Assembly: GCF_001545155.1 (NCBI RefSeq)
Contig: NZ_CP014226.1
Location: 1,710,191 to 1,774,190 of the forward strand
Direction of reading: 5' to 3'
Origin: Halomonas chromatireducens
GTDB taxonomy: Bacteria > Pseudomonadota > Gammaproteobacteria > Pseudomonadales > Halomonadaceae
Length of the DNA stretch: 64,000 bases
Part shown: piece by piece, positions 35,607 through 45,855 of the stretch
Position numbering within the stretch: position 1 is the first letter of the stretch
Layout of the letters: each line of letters begins with the position of its first letter
Program-made: the position numbers and the translations under genes
Notes under the pieces: generated by a model
The model's input: the letters and a program-made list of their open reading frames with translations, nothing else
Database searches by the model: none
Told to the model about the DNA's origin: nothing

Positions 35607-36995
35607 TTATAGACGACGAAAAGGCTGACGCTGACCGTAGGTCAGAGAGCGCCATAGCCATTCCAGTGGACCCGCGCGAAAATGGCGCAACCAGATCGGC
35701 GACAACAGCAGTTGGACTAGCCAGATGGCCAGGACGATGGCGATCTGGCCCGTCCGCTCGACCTGGCCGAACAGCGCCAAGCCCTGGCCATAGAAGAGCA
35801 AGACACCGATGACGGTCTGCAGGATATAGTGAGTAAAGGCCATCCGCCCCACGGCTGCCAGCCGCTGCGTCAGCCAGCGGAGTGCCCCATGCCGCAGCAG
35901 CAGCATGATACCGGCCACCCAGCCGAGACTGACCGGCAGGCTCCCCCAGTAGTTGAACTGGCTGCCGAGAAAGAGCGACTGCGGTCCCCAGTCGTTGGCA
36001 AAGTTCCACACGACGCCATAACCCACCAGCGGCAGGCCGATCAGCAACCCAGCCATCAGCAGGCACCAGTAGGTCACATTGGAAGCCAGGCCACTCAACA
36101 CGCCGAGCCGGTACAGTCCCATACCGATCAGCAGCAGCACGATGCCCAGGATCATTTGCCAGGTGTGGGGCATGAACTCCACCGCGTAGGTGCGCACCAG
36201 GGCGAAGAGCATGGCGGCGATGAAGGCCGCGGCCACATGGCCAGTACCGCCCAGCAGCGCGATGAAGACGAATTCACCGGAAATCGTCCAGTAGGCCATT
36301 TCGGGGTCGACGTGGCCGGCAGCCAGTGCCGTCAGCGAACCGCCTATGGCACCGATGGCTGCGGCCAGCACGTAGTTGATGTAGAGCACCTGGCGGCGTG
36401 AGATGCCCATGTATTCGACGCGCACCTCGTTCTCGCGGATGGCCTCGCAGGCCAGGCCGATGCTGGACTGGAAGAAGCGATTGAGAAACAGCGCGACCAG
36501 CAGGCCGAGGACCAGCGCGAGCCAGAACACCCCCATGCCGGACTGCGGCACCCAGCCGAGCAGGGACCACTCAACCACGCTGAAGCCGTCCGTGCTGCCC
36601 AGGTTGTGGCTCTTGACCAGTACGCCGAACAGGATCATCGAGAACGCCATGGTCAGCATGGCGAAGAAGATCTCCCGGTATCGGGTCAACAGCAGGCCGA
36701 GAATCATGGCCAGCGCCGTCGAGGCCAGTACGCCCAGGAGAATCAGCAGCAGGGCGTCCTGAATACCCCAGAAGCGACCGCCCATGCCTACCGCATAGCC
36801 CCCGATACAGAAGAACAGGCCCTGGCCGAAAGAGACCAGCCCGGAGCGCATCAGCATGACCACGCCCAGCACCACCAGTGCCTTGGCGACCGCCAGCGTG
36901 GTGGTGAAGATCAGCCAGTTGGGGCTCATCAAGCCGGCCAGGCCAATGCCCACGGCGGCGGCAATCATCAGGGCTTCGGATTTCTGGATACTCAT
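35607..36995 (-). CDS. LivM-type ABC permease joined in frame to the C-terminus of a DUF418 (YeiB-like) protein
   Basis: Residues 1 to about 288 are a branched-chain amino acid ABC permease LivM, with GQGLFFCIGGYAVGMGG, ACEAIRENEVRVEYMGIS (the EAA loop) and the ALLGGTGHVAAAFIAA end region. From residue about 290 the sequence switches to a DUF418/YeiB C-terminal domain: LYRLGVLSG, VGRMAFTHYILQTVIGVLLF and the family ending GPLEWLWRSLTYG. The LivM tail and the DUF418 N-terminus are both missing. livF and livG ATPase genes, normally next to livM, are also absent, and the following genes have nothing to do with transport. The switch point is near 36125. A functional protein is unlikely; a chimeric join is the simplest explanation. 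Confidence 0.8.
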   Translation of the reverse strand: MSIQKSEALMIAAAVGIGLAGLMSPNWLIFTTTLAVAKALVVLGVVMLMRSGLVSFGQGLFFCIGGYAVGMGGRFWGIQDALLLILLGVLASTALAMILGLLLTRYREIFFAMLTMAFSMILFGVLVKSHNLGSTDGFSVVEWSLLGWVPQSGMGVFWLALVLGLLVALFLNRFFQSSIGLACEAIRENEVRVEYMGISRRQVLYINYVLAAAIGAIGGSLTALAAGHVDPEMAYWTISGEFVFIALLGGTGHVAAAFIAAMLFALVRTYAVEFMPHTWQMILGIVLLLIGMGLYRLGVLSGLASNVTYWCLLMAGLLIGLPLVGYGVVWNFANDWGPQSLFLGSQFNYWGSLPVSLGWVAGIMLLLRHGALRWLTQRLAAVGRMAFTHYILQTVIGVLLFYGQGLALFGQVERTGQIAIVLAIWLVQLLLSPIWLRHFRAGPLEWLWRSLTYGQRQPFRRL

Positions 36996-37894
36996 CAGAT
37001 TTTCCTCGCGATTGCCTGGCCGAACAGGCCGTTGGGCCGAAAGATCAGCACCCCGGCCATGACGGCGTAGATGATGAACAGTTCGAACTGGGGCATGGTG
37101 TGGATCGAGGTGGCCCGTGCCAGGCCGACGATGATGGCACCCGCCGCCGCACCGGTGATGCTACCCAGTCCACCGGTGACCACCACCGCGAAGGCCAGCA
37201 CGATGACCTCGATACCGATACCCGGTACCACGGAGATGATCGGCGCGGTGATGCCACCGGCGACCGCGCCCAGGGTGGCGCCAATAATGAAGGTAATGGT
37301 GAACATGCGGCGTACGTTGACGCCCATGGCTTCCGAGACTTCCCGGTCATGGATGATGGAGCGCAGGATCTTGCCGGTGTGGGTACGCTCCAGCCAGAAC
37401 CACAGGCCAAGGCCGATGACGGCGGACAGACACAGCACCATGATGTCGTAGCCGGAGACAGTCAGGACGTCGATCTCCACTCGCCCCATGGCGGCGTAGG
37501 GCTGCCAGGCGAAATAAGGGGTCGTGCCCCACAGCAGCTTCATCACATCTTCAAGAATCAGCAGGATCGCGAAGGTGACGATCAGCATGAGTATCTCGTC
37601 GCGGCCGTACATCAGCCGCAGGATGCCCCGTTCGATCAACAGCCCGCTGATGGCGCCGATGAGCAGGGCGCAGCTGGCCAGAATGGCGAAGGCCATCCAT
37701 AGCTGGCTGCCGCCACCGGCGTAATACCAGCCGAGGGCCGAAGCCGCGGCGTAGGCGCCCAGGGCATAGAGACTGCCGTGGGCCATGTTCAGAATTCTCA
37801 TGACGCCGTAGATGACGGTCAGGCCCGCCGCCACCAGGAAGAGCCATGAGGCATAGATGAAACCATCGATCAGTATTGCCCAGACCGTTAACAT
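36995..37894 (-). CDS. Branched-chain amino acid-type ABC transporter permease LivH
   Basis: The 299-residue permease has the LivH signature: ASWLFLVAAGLTVIYGVMRI then LNMAHGSLYALGAYAA at the N-terminus, a cytoplasmic loop SIIHDREVSEAMGVNVRRMF that contacts the ATPase, and the GGLGSITGAAAGAIIVGL segment. It ends in FRPNGLFGQ, standard for the family. It forms the pore with LivM, whose start overlaps its stop (TGATG). The binding-protein gene lies 156 bases upstream. AGGAG precedes the ATG. The solute is likely an amino acid, amide or urea-like compound. Confidence 0.92.
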   Translation of the reverse strand: MLTVWAILIDGFIYASWLFLVAAGLTVIYGVMRILNMAHGSLYALGAYAAASALGWYYAGGGSQLWMAFAILASCALLIGAISGLLIERGILRLMYGRDEILMLIVTFAILLILEDVMKLLWGTTPYFAWQPYAAMGRVEIDVLTVSGYDIMVLCLSAVIGLGLWFWLERTHTGKILRSIIHDREVSEAMGVNVRRMFTITFIIGATLGAVAGGITAPIISVVPGIGIEVIVLAFAVVVTGGLGSITGAAAGAIIVGLARATSIHTMPQFELFIIYAVMAGVLIFRPNGLFGQAIARKI

Positions 37895-38015
37895 CTCGCG
37901 TGCTCCTGTTATCGGTTAGGAACCACTGCTGGCGCTCGGCGTCATGCCTCCGACCACTCGAGGAGCGGTGGCACAGGATTTAGACGTATCAAGCGGAGGG
38001 CAGTGACTCCCGGTG

Positions 38016-38039
38016 GCCGGCAACCCGAAGGTTGCCGGC
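38016..38039 (-). terminator. Hairpin between binding-protein gene and livH
   Basis: GCCGGCAACC pairs perfectly with GGTTGCCGGC around a CGAA/TTCG tetraloop, 11 bases after the binding-protein stop. There is no T-tract. It is probably an mRNA-stabilising or attenuating structure that sets the binding protein above the permease. Confidence 0.65.
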
Positions 38040-38050
38040 AGGGGAGAGTG

Positions 38051-39373
38051 TCAGTCGCACTGGGCGCCGGGGAACCCGGCTTCGATCCACTCCTGGGCGT
38101 TCTGGCCATCCGGCGCGGAGACGCATTCGCCGCGGTAGGAGCGCACGTTACGCAGCTCGGCACCTTCACCGGGGGTGTAGTGGTACTCGCCGTAGAGCAT
38201 GTCCTGCATGGCCTGGTGGCCATCGGCCAGGGCCATGCGCACGGTGCCGCTGACGGATTCGAACTCGGCCCCTTTCAGGGTGCTGGCAAGCTGCTCGCTG
38301 GTGGGTACCCCGTCGGCGCCGGAATTGTCGGCGGCAAACTTCAGGGCAAGGATGGCCTGGGCCATTTTCGAGGAGGGGTAGCTGGGCTTGGTGCCGTGCT
38401 CGGCTTCGTAGGCTTCGTTGAACCACTCACTCAGCGCGTTTTCCGGCATGAAGGCACCGAAGGGGCCACGTCCGCCCAGGATGGTGCCGTTGGGGGCCTG
38501 ACCCTGGAACCGGTGCAGACCGGATTCACCCGTGGTCAGGATGGCGGTTGCCTGGCCCAGCAGGCCGCGGGAATTGGCCTGGGAGACGAAAGACTCCATG
38601 TCGCCACCCCACATGCTGGAATGGACGATCTCGGGTCGGCGGGGCTGCAGCGCGGATATCTCGCTGCCGTAGCTGCCCGAGAAGAGCTGTGGCGTCTGGT
38701 TGTTGACCATCTCGGCGTCCGGCATCAGCTGCTCCATGGAGAGCGTGAAGTCGAGCCAGGAGTCCTGCCCCCAGGCGTAGTTCTGCTGGATGCCGGCGAT
38801 GCGTGTAACGTCGGGGTGGAGGTCTAGCAGATAGCGTGCCGCACCCACGTTGTCGGCGACGGCATCGAGACCGGTGCGGAAGAAGTAGGTGGGGTTGTCG
38901 AGTTCCTCGAACATGCGCGGGGTGCCGCAGTCGAAGGCGATGGTGAAGGTCCGCAGCTCTTCGGCCACGGGGCCGACGGCCAGGCAGTCGCCGCTGGAGA
39001 TGTAGCCGATCACCGCATTCACGTTCTGGCGCTGCACCAGGTTGCGATACTCCTCGACCTGCTGGGTGGGGCCGCCGGCCTCGTCGACGACCACGGATTC
39101 AAGCCGCAAGCCGTTGACACCAGGTGTGTCGTAGGGGGGAGGAAGCTCCCCGGCATTGATCGCCTTGATCACGGTTTCCGCTGCCTGGGCGGCGGGAACG
39201 CCAAAGGGCCCCGAGGCGCCCCCGGAGAGAAAGGTGACCAGGCCGACCTTGAAGGTCTCTTCTGCCTGAACTGTCGCGCTGACGCCCAACATCCCCACCG
39301 AGGCGATGGCCGCGGCGGTGGTGGTGCTGAGCAGGGTACGCTTCCAGCTTCCGGGTTGAGTGGCGTGCTTCAT
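38051..39373 (-). CDS. Liv-type ABC transporter substrate-binding protein (family 6)
   Basis: The 440-residue precursor has a long signal peptide (WKRTLLSTTTAAAIASVGML, cleaved near VQA-EET). It is followed by the Peripla_BP_6 fold, opening FKVGLVTFLSGGASGPFG, with VVVDEAGGPTQQVEEYRNLV, IGYISSGDCLAVGPVAEELR and YAWGQDSWLDFT. The two Cys in SSGDCL and AFDCGTP may form a disulfide. It presents an amino-acid-like or amide ligand to the LivHM permease. The ATG at 39373 is supported by AAGGAG; the longer frame to 39445 is not. It is the second of two tandem, clearly divergent binding proteins in the operon. Confidence 0.9.
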   Translation of the reverse strand: MKHATQPGSWKRTLLSTTTAAAIASVGMLGVSATVQAEETFKVGLVTFLSGGASGPFGVPAAQAAETVIKAINAGELPPPYDTPGVNGLRLESVVVDEAGGPTQQVEEYRNLVQRQNVNAVIGYISSGDCLAVGPVAEELRTFTIAFDCGTPRMFEELDNPTYFFRTGLDAVADNVGAARYLLDLHPDVTRIAGIQQNYAWGQDSWLDFTLSMEQLMPDAEMVNNQTPQLFSGSYGSEISALQPRRPEIVHSSMWGGDMESFVSQANSRGLLGQATAILTTGESGLHRFQGQAPNGTILGGRGPFGAFMPENALSEWFNEAYEAEHGTKPSYPSSKMAQAILALKFAADNSGADGVPTSEQLASTLKGAEFESVSGTVRMALADGHQAMQDMLYGEYHYTPGEGAELRNVRSYRGECVSAPDGQNAQEWIEAGFPGAQCD

Positions 39374-39480
39374 GGTTCTACTCCTTGATTGTTGTTGTGT
39401 GCCATGTGGCGTTGCTCTGTTCTGCGGTGCGTCGTTATCTTGCAAGGTACTGGTGCTGCTTGAAGAAAACGGTGGAGGAA

Positions 39481-40821
39481 CTAGTCACCACCGGGCGTAC
39501 CGCGCCGCCTCTCGATGAGAGCTGGCGAGGGTTTCAGGGATTCGGCGTCGTAGACTTTCCAGTTCCCCAGAACCACTTGGGCAGGGGGGTAATCCTGGCT
39601 GGGCACCGGTGTGCCGATGGCCTGGGCCTGGATGATCTGATGGGTCTCGGCGTCGATGTAGGAGACGTAGCCTTCCGGGTCCTTGGGCAAGTGGATTTCC
39701 AGGCCTTGCAGCGCCTCGACCATTGCTTCGGTGTCGGTCACGTCACCGGCCAGGGTGATGGCCTTGGCGACGGTGAGGATGCCGGCCCAGGCACCCTGCG
39801 CCGAATAGTTGGGGTAGCGGCCGGAGCGTTCGTGGAACCGCTCCACGAACTGGCGGTTCAGCGCCGTCGGGGGCCAGTTGACGTGGTGGCGGGCGGAGAG
39901 AATCAGGCCTTCCGGCGGTGTGTCGCCGAGGGCAACCAGGGTCTCGTAATCGCCTCCGGTATCGAAGTTGGCCACCCGCATCTGGCTGAACAGGCGGGTT
40001 GTGCGGGCCTGGTCGATGAAGGCAGTGAAATCCCCGCCCCACAGCGCGACCACCAGCACGTCCGGCGGCGACTCGAGCAGCGACTGAATATAGAGGGAGT
40101 AATCCGGCTCGTAGAGTTTCGGCCAGTAGCTGCCGGTTACCTGGTAGTCGACATCGTAGAGTTCGAAGGCCTCCTGCAGGTCGCGCCAGGCGACTCGACC
40201 GTATTCGTAGTCGGGGCCGAGGAAGGCGATCTTGCTCCACCCTTCTTGTTGCTGGAGTTCCTGCAGGTATTTCGCACCGGCGGCCTGGGAGTGCCAGGTA
40301 TCGCTGGAGACCCTGAAATAGTAGCGATGCCCCTCTTCCAGCGCCGCGCGGGAGGAGGCGTGGTCGGTGCCGATGAGGATGGTCTTGCGCTGCCGGGCCA
40401 GACGGCTGACGGCCATGCCGACGCCGGAGCTGACCATGCCGCAGAGAATGTTGGCGTTATCCTGCTCGATGAAATCTTCGGCCATGCGCACCGCGAAGGA
40501 GGCCTTGGAGCGGGAGTCATCGACAATGACGCGCAGGCGGGGCGCCGCCGGGTCGGTGGCCAGCTCGTCGAGGGCCATGCGGATCGCGACGATACTGTCC
40601 CGCCCATAGCTGGCGGAGCGCCCGGTCATGGGATACAGGCAGGCGATGGTGGCGTCGGCATCTGCGGCGTCCGCACCCAGTTCCACCCGGCCCACCGAGG
40701 TCGTTTCGTAGAGTGCCTCTGTGCCATGGGCGGCGGGTAGGCCGTACAGAGCCAGCATCAGGGTGGTGGCGAAAACGCGAGCGCCCTGTGCGGAGCGCAG
40801 GCGAGTTATCAGTCCCGGCAA
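39481..40821 (-). CDS. Second Liv-type ABC substrate-binding protein (family 6), first gene of the sigma54 operon
   Basis: The 446-residue precursor has a signal peptide (ARVFATTLMLALYGLPAAHG). It is a periplasmic type I binding protein with IACLYPMTGRSASYGRDSIV, RLRVIVDDSRSKASFAVRMA, ILCGMVSSGVGMAVSRLARQ and IAFLGPDYEYGRVAWRDLQ, resembling urea/short-chain amide and amino acid binding proteins. It begins with TTG at 40821 behind an excellent AGGAGG. A consensus sigma54 promoter lies 76 bases upstream. It is distinct in sequence from the binding protein in the next gene, so one may feed the permease and the other may present ligand to the sensor kinase. That division is speculative. Confidence 0.88.
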   Translation of the reverse strand: MPGLITRLRSAQGARVFATTLMLALYGLPAAHGTEALYETTSVGRVELGADAADADATIACLYPMTGRSASYGRDSIVAIRMALDELATDPAAPRLRVIVDDSRSKASFAVRMAEDFIEQDNANILCGMVSSGVGMAVSRLARQRKTILIGTDHASSRAALEEGHRYYFRVSSDTWHSQAAGAKYLQELQQQEGWSKIAFLGPDYEYGRVAWRDLQEAFELYDVDYQVTGSYWPKLYEPDYSLYIQSLLESPPDVLVVALWGGDFTAFIDQARTTRLFSQMRVANFDTGGDYETLVALGDTPPEGLILSARHHVNWPPTALNRQFVERFHERSGRYPNYSAQGAWAGILTVAKAITLAGDVTDTEAMVEALQGLEIHLPKDPEGYVSYIDAETHQIIQAQAIGTPVPSQDYPPAQVVLGNWKVYDAESLKPSPALIERRRGTPGGD

Positions 40822-40896
40822 GGTTGCCTCCTGGACCGGTTGAGTCCGGCGTGTGGTCGTTGATTGTTGTTATAAACCTGCTGGTCTATAGCATGA

Positions 40897-40911
40897 GCAA
40901 TAAGCGTGCCA
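40897..40911 (-). promoter_or_regulatory. Consensus sigma54 promoter of the binding-protein/Liv operon
   Basis: On the minus strand TGGCACGCTTATTGC matches the -24/-12 consensus TGGCAC-N5-TTGC at every position. It ends 76 bases before the TTG start of the binding-protein gene at 40821. The adjacent upstream gene encodes a sigma54-dependent response regulator. Confidence 0.88.
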
Positions 40912-40913
40912 TG

Positions 40914-40945
40914 CCGAGAGTGCCCCATTTCCGGGGCGCTCTCGG
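40914..40945 (-). terminator. Hairpin between response regulator gene and sigma54 promoter
   Basis: CCGAGAGTGCCCC pairs with GGGGCGCTCTCGG (one mismatch) around a 6-base loop. It lies about 100 bases after the response regulator stop (41044) and directly upstream of the -24 element. It could end the two-component transcript or serve as another regulator site. No T-tract is present, so the role is uncertain. Confidence 0.45.
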
Positions 40946-40964
40946 CCACAGCGGTACGAGAGGT

Positions 40965-41010
40965 GAGCGGATAGCGCTCATCGGCGCGAGAGGGTGAGCG
41001 GTTACCGCTC
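40965..41010. promoter_or_regulatory. Two tandem dyads, probable enhancer sites for the sigma54 response regulator
   Basis: GAGCGG-ATA-GCGCTC (40965-40979) and GAGCGG-TTA-CCGCTC (40996-41010) are near-identical 15-base palindromes, each preceded by GGT. Their centres are 31 bases apart, three helical turns. They lie 54 to 113 bases upstream of the sigma54 promoter on the minus strand. This is the classical arrangement for cooperative binding of an NtrC-type dimer pair. The regulator is inferred to be the adjacent gene product. Confidence 0.68.
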
Positions 41011-41043
41011 GGCCAGGATCTTCGGCCAGGTGAGAGCCTTCGG

Positions 41044-42390
<1,347 letters not shown>

Positions 42391-42428
42391 GGCGTTTTCT
42401 GATTGTTGCTCTTGTTATGGTAGCGGCG

Positions 42429-44150
42429 CTACGAGTCCTGCTGTGCTGAATCCTGCTGTGCTAAGGAGTCGGCCGGCACCAGGGGGAGTCTCATGGATAC
42501 GGTCGTGCCCTTTCCCGGTGTGCTATGGATCTCCAGCCTGCCACCGTTCAGTTCTATCAGTTGACGGGTAATGCTCAAGCCGAGCCCCGTGCCTTCCTGG
42601 CGAGTGGTGAAGAACGGCTCCATCACCTGGGCCAGGATCGTCTCATCCATGCCGCAGCCGTCGTCGATGATCTCAATCGTCACGCTGTCACCGCTGGGGA
42701 ACGCCTTCAGCTGCACCTGGCAGCCCGGTTCGCACGCCTGGATGGCATTGGCGACCAGGTTGACCAGGCACTGGATCACCTGGTCCGGGCTGGCATAGAC
42801 AGCGAGGCACGGATTGCCACTGACGGTGACGGTAATGCCCCGCCTGTCGGCAAGGCCGGAGGTCAAGATGGAAGCGTGCCTGAATACCTGGCCGATCGCC
42901 ACGGCTTGCGGCTCACCGGCGACTGGCCGGCCGTAATCCAGCAGGTCGCCGACGACCCGGTTGAGCCGGTCGATCTCCTCTTCCACGGATATTAGTAGAT
43001 CACGGCGCCGGCTATCCGGCTCGCCCTTTTCCAGGGCTTGTACCGTCAGCTTGATCGTTGCCAGCGGGTTGCGCACTTCATGGGCCACGCCAGTGGCGAA
43101 TTCGCCCAGCACTGCCATCTTCTCTGCCTGTACGGTTCGCTCGATCATCTCCTGCAGCCGGTCGGCCATGGCGTTGAACGCATGGGCGACCACATCGATT
43201 TCGTCCTTGTCGTTTCTGGGGGTCAGCAGCCGGAAGTGCAGGTTGCCGGAGGCGAAGGCTTCGGCCCCTGCAACCAGTCGGCTCACCCGTCGGCGCAGGC
43301 TTCTGGCCAACGCCCAGAATAGGGCGACGATGCCGAGTGCCATCACGCCGGCAAGCGCATACAGGCCGAACTGTGCATTACGTAGCGGGCTGAGAATGTC
43401 TCCGGCGGAAACCAGATAGTCAATGCGCCAGCCGGGCAGCACTTCCGGGCCGGTTCGCAGCCCTTCCGGTTCGCTGTCATGAAGGTTCCCCGTTGGATCC
43501 AGCAGGTCACCGGCGGGCGTTCTCAGGAACGGCCGCAGCACGCCTGCCAGACTTTCGGTGCGCATCAGTTCGGTCAGGGAAGCCAGGCGCACATGAAGCG
43601 CTATCGCTCCGTCGGTGCTCTGGCCGGCGATGTCTCTCAGCGGCTGACGGATGAGCAGCCAGCCGGGGCCGCTGCCCGTGGTCAGGCTCGGGCCGATGAT
43701 CTCGCTGGTGCCCAGATAGACGGAAGGCAGCTCAAGGATTGACCAGTTATCGCGGCCCCAGTAGGGCTGCCCGGATGCCGCCTGACCGGGGATGACCTCG
43801 GACAGTTTGTCGCTGGCGTCGAAGAAGAGGATGCCATAGAGATCGGGCGCGTCGGCTTCCACCCGTACGAGCTCCTGCAGGCCTTCCGGTACCGCATCGC
43901 TGTAGAGCAGATAAAGCGGCATGGAGGGGTGGGTCGAAAGGGTTTCGAGCTGGTAGATGCGGTTCTCGATGAAGTTGGTCAGCCGGTTGGCCGTGCCCGC
44001 TACCTGGGCTTCCAGCCGCTCACCGGCCAGGCGCTCCGTGACTGAATCCGCGACCGTCGCGTAGAGCGCGCTCAGCACCGCCACCGAACCGATCATCAGT
44101 GTCAGCGACAGGAACGAATAGCGACCAACCAGACTGAGCCGGGGCTTCAT
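42429..44150 (-). CDS. Membrane sensor histidine kinase (dCache-HAMP-HisKA-HATPase)
   Basis: The 573-residue kinase has a first helix (14-32), a long periplasmic region (about 33-265) of the Cache type (NRIYQLETLSTHPSMPLYLL, PDLYGILFFDASDKLSEV), and a second helix (about 266-286). A HAMP domain follows, then HisKA with the phosphorylated His in GVAHEVRNPLATIK. The HATPase domain has NLVANAIQA, IIDDGCGMD and GTGLGLSITRQLI. It should sense an extracellular small molecule and phosphorylate the response regulator encoded next. Linkage to a Liv-type transporter suggests the ligand is the transported compound. AGGA precedes the ATG. The 185-base gap upstream (44151-44335) shows no gene. Confidence 0.93.
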   Translation of the reverse strand: MKPRLSLVGRYSFLSLTLMIGSVAVLSALYATVADSVTERLAGERLEAQVAGTANRLTNFIENRIYQLETLSTHPSMPLYLLYSDAVPEGLQELVRVEADAPDLYGILFFDASDKLSEVIPGQAASGQPYWGRDNWSILELPSVYLGTSEIIGPSLTTGSGPGWLLIRQPLRDIAGQSTDGAIALHVRLASLTELMRTESLAGVLRPFLRTPAGDLLDPTGNLHDSEPEGLRTGPEVLPGWRIDYLVSAGDILSPLRNAQFGLYALAGVMALGIVALFWALARSLRRRVSRLVAGAEAFASGNLHFRLLTPRNDKDEIDVVAHAFNAMADRLQEMIERTVQAEKMAVLGEFATGVAHEVRNPLATIKLTVQALEKGEPDSRRRDLLISVEEEIDRLNRVVGDLLDYGRPVAGEPQAVAIGQVFRHASILTSGLADRRGITVTVSGNPCLAVYASPDQVIQCLVNLVANAIQACEPGCQVQLKAFPSGDSVTIEIIDDGCGMDETILAQVMEPFFTTRQEGTGLGLSITRQLIELNGGRLEIHSTPGKGTTVSMRLPLVPADSLAQQDSAQQDS

Positions 44151-44335
44151 GTGCGTCCTATATTTTTATAGTAAATCGTGCTTTTCCCATGTTTTACACG
44201 AAAGAAGCCTCGTTCATGAAGCGCTATATTTTTCCCTGCGCCACTCCAGCGCAATGGCAAGGGGGCCGGCCCGCAAGAGACAGGGTGCCTGGGATTGAGT
44301 TTAGAAACAGGGCCTGGAAATTGCGCTCAGAGAGC

Positions 44336-44995
44336 CTACGCCCCATGCGGCAGCACCGCGGCATATACGGCGAAGTAGTGGCAGGTGCTGCCGCCGAGCA
44401 CGAACAGATGCCAGATGGCGTGGTTGTAGGGGATCGCACTGATGGCGAAGAAGATCACGCCGAGGGTATAGGTGATTCCGCCGGCAGCCAGCAGGACGAT
44501 GCCGCTGGTCGACAGGCTGGCCGACATCTCGCCGCTGGCGAAGACGATCAGCCAGCCCATGACCAGATAGATGGCCACCCGCAGTACGGTGAAGCGGTGA
44601 GGCCAGGCGAGCTTGCAGGCGATCCCGGCGAGTGCCAGGGACCAGACGATGGCGAACAGCGTCCAGCCCGTGGGGCCGCGCATGTTGACCAGCAGGAAGG
44701 GGGTATAGGTACCGGCGATCAGCAGGTAGATGGCGCAGTGATCCAGGTGCTGGAACAGCCGCTTGAGCCGAATATGCGTGATGCCGTGATAGAGGGTCGA
44801 GGCGGTATAGAGCAGTACCAGGGTGATGCCATAAAGGCTGATGCCGACGAGCTTCCACGGGTCGACGTGGGCCGCGAGACTGGCCAGCACGATCAATACC
44901 ACCACCCCGACAAGGCTCAGGATGGCACCAACACCATGACTGATGCTGTTGAGCAGCTCCTCGATGACGCTGTGGTGGTGCTGGCTAAGGGGCAT
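44336..44995 (-). CDS. Hemolysin III / YqfA-type seven-helix membrane protein (PAQR superfamily)
   Basis: The protein has about 219 residues and seven helices with the HlyIII/PAQR metal-site motifs. ISHGVGAILS is in helix 1, TASTLYHGITH and HLDHCAIYLLIAGTYTPF follow helix 2, and the last helix carries YNHAIWHLFVLGGSTCHYFA (HxxxH). Bacterial members are inner-membrane proteins of uncertain function; the hemolysin name is historical. The start at 44995 (MPLSQHHH) is preferred over GTG at 45004. It lies 39 bases downstream of ribA on the same strand. Confidence 0.87.
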   Translation of the reverse strand: MPLSQHHHSVIEELLNSISHGVGAILSLVGVVVLIVLASLAAHVDPWKLVGISLYGITLVLLYTASTLYHGITHIRLKRLFQHLDHCAIYLLIAGTYTPFLLVNMRGPTGWTLFAIVWSLALAGIACKLAWPHRFTVLRVAIYLVMGWLIVFASGEMSASLSTSGIVLLAAGGITYTLGVIFFAISAIPYNHAIWHLFVLGGSTCHYFAVYAAVLPHGA

Positions 44996-45034
44996 GGCTC
45001 TCACTCAGAAGGGCACCCGATGCCGTGGTGCAGC

Positions 45035-45670
45035 TCAGGGCTTGCGTTCGATATCCACATCGTTGGCCTGGGTGAAGTCGCCCAACGCCATCATGTGGCC
45101 GAGCTTGCCAGCCTTGGTGGAAAGATAGTGCTCGTTATGAGGATTTAGACCGGTGGTGAGGGGCACTCGTTCCATGATGGTGACACCGGCCTGGGTCAAG
45201 GCGTCGACCTTGCGCGGGTTATTGGTCATCAACCGCAGCCCATCGATGCCCAGGTGGTCGAGCATCGGGACGCAGAGATCGTAGCGGCGCATGTCGGCAC
45301 CGAAGCCGAGCTGTTCGTTGGCTTCCACGGTATCGGCTCCCTGGTCCTGCAGGTGATAGGCGCGGATCTTGTTGAGCAGGCCGATGCCGCGACCCTCCTG
45401 GCGCAGGTAGAAGAGCACGCCGCGCCCCTCGTCGGCGATGCGCTTGAGCGCCTCCTGCAACTGGTAGCCGCAGTCGCAGCGCATCGAGAACAGGGCGTCC
45501 CCGGTCAGGCACTCGGAGTGAACCCGCCCCAGTACAGGCTTGCCATCGGCTACGTCGCCAAGGGTCAGGGCGATGTGGTCCTTGCCGGTGGCATCGTCCT
45601 CGAAGCCATGCATGGTGAAGGTGGCCCAGGGAGTGGGCAGCCGGGAGGCGGCGATGAATCGAATCGTCAC
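45035..45670 (-). CDS. ribA: GTP cyclohydrolase II
   Basis: The 211-residue enzyme opens riboflavin synthesis by hydrolysing GTP to 2,5-diamino-6-ribosylamino-4-pyrimidinone phosphate. The zinc site is visible as the three Cys in [17 protein letters not shown], followed by the catalytic region [20 protein letters not shown] and LMTNNPRK. It is a stand-alone RibA without a fused RibB domain. The start is GTG at 45670 with GAGGT upstream. Another copy or RibBA fusion may exist elsewhere, as is common. It is divergent from hemE. Confidence 0.95.
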   Translation of the reverse strand: MTIRFIAASRLPTPWATFTMHGFEDDATGKDHIALTLGDVADGKPVLGRVHSECLTGDALFSMRCDCGYQLQEALKRIADEGRGVLFYLRQEGRGIGLLNKIRAYHLQDQGADTVEANEQLGFGADMRRYDLCVPMLDHLGIDGLRLMTNNPRKVDALTQAGVTIMERVPLTTGLNPHNEHYLSTKAGKLGHMMALGDFTQANDVDIERKP

Positions 45671-45855
45671 GGGGTACCTCGGTGAAAGACCACGGCGATG
45701 CCGGAAGTGAATCCCGTATTCTAACAGGAACGCCGTCGGGGCTCACGAATGTGCGGCTTGCCGGGCGGCGTTCGCGTTTTCCCTTGGCCTCGGTCAAGCC
45801 CTGCGCAAATTCATGCGCTACAATAGCTCGACATTTCCTGTGGATGACTGCCTGC

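Noticed and set aside
44151..44335. Possible gene or tRNA upstream of the sensor kinase
   Set aside because: No tRNA-like cloverleaf and no frame with a ribosome site or recognisable product; it is probably only a promoter region.
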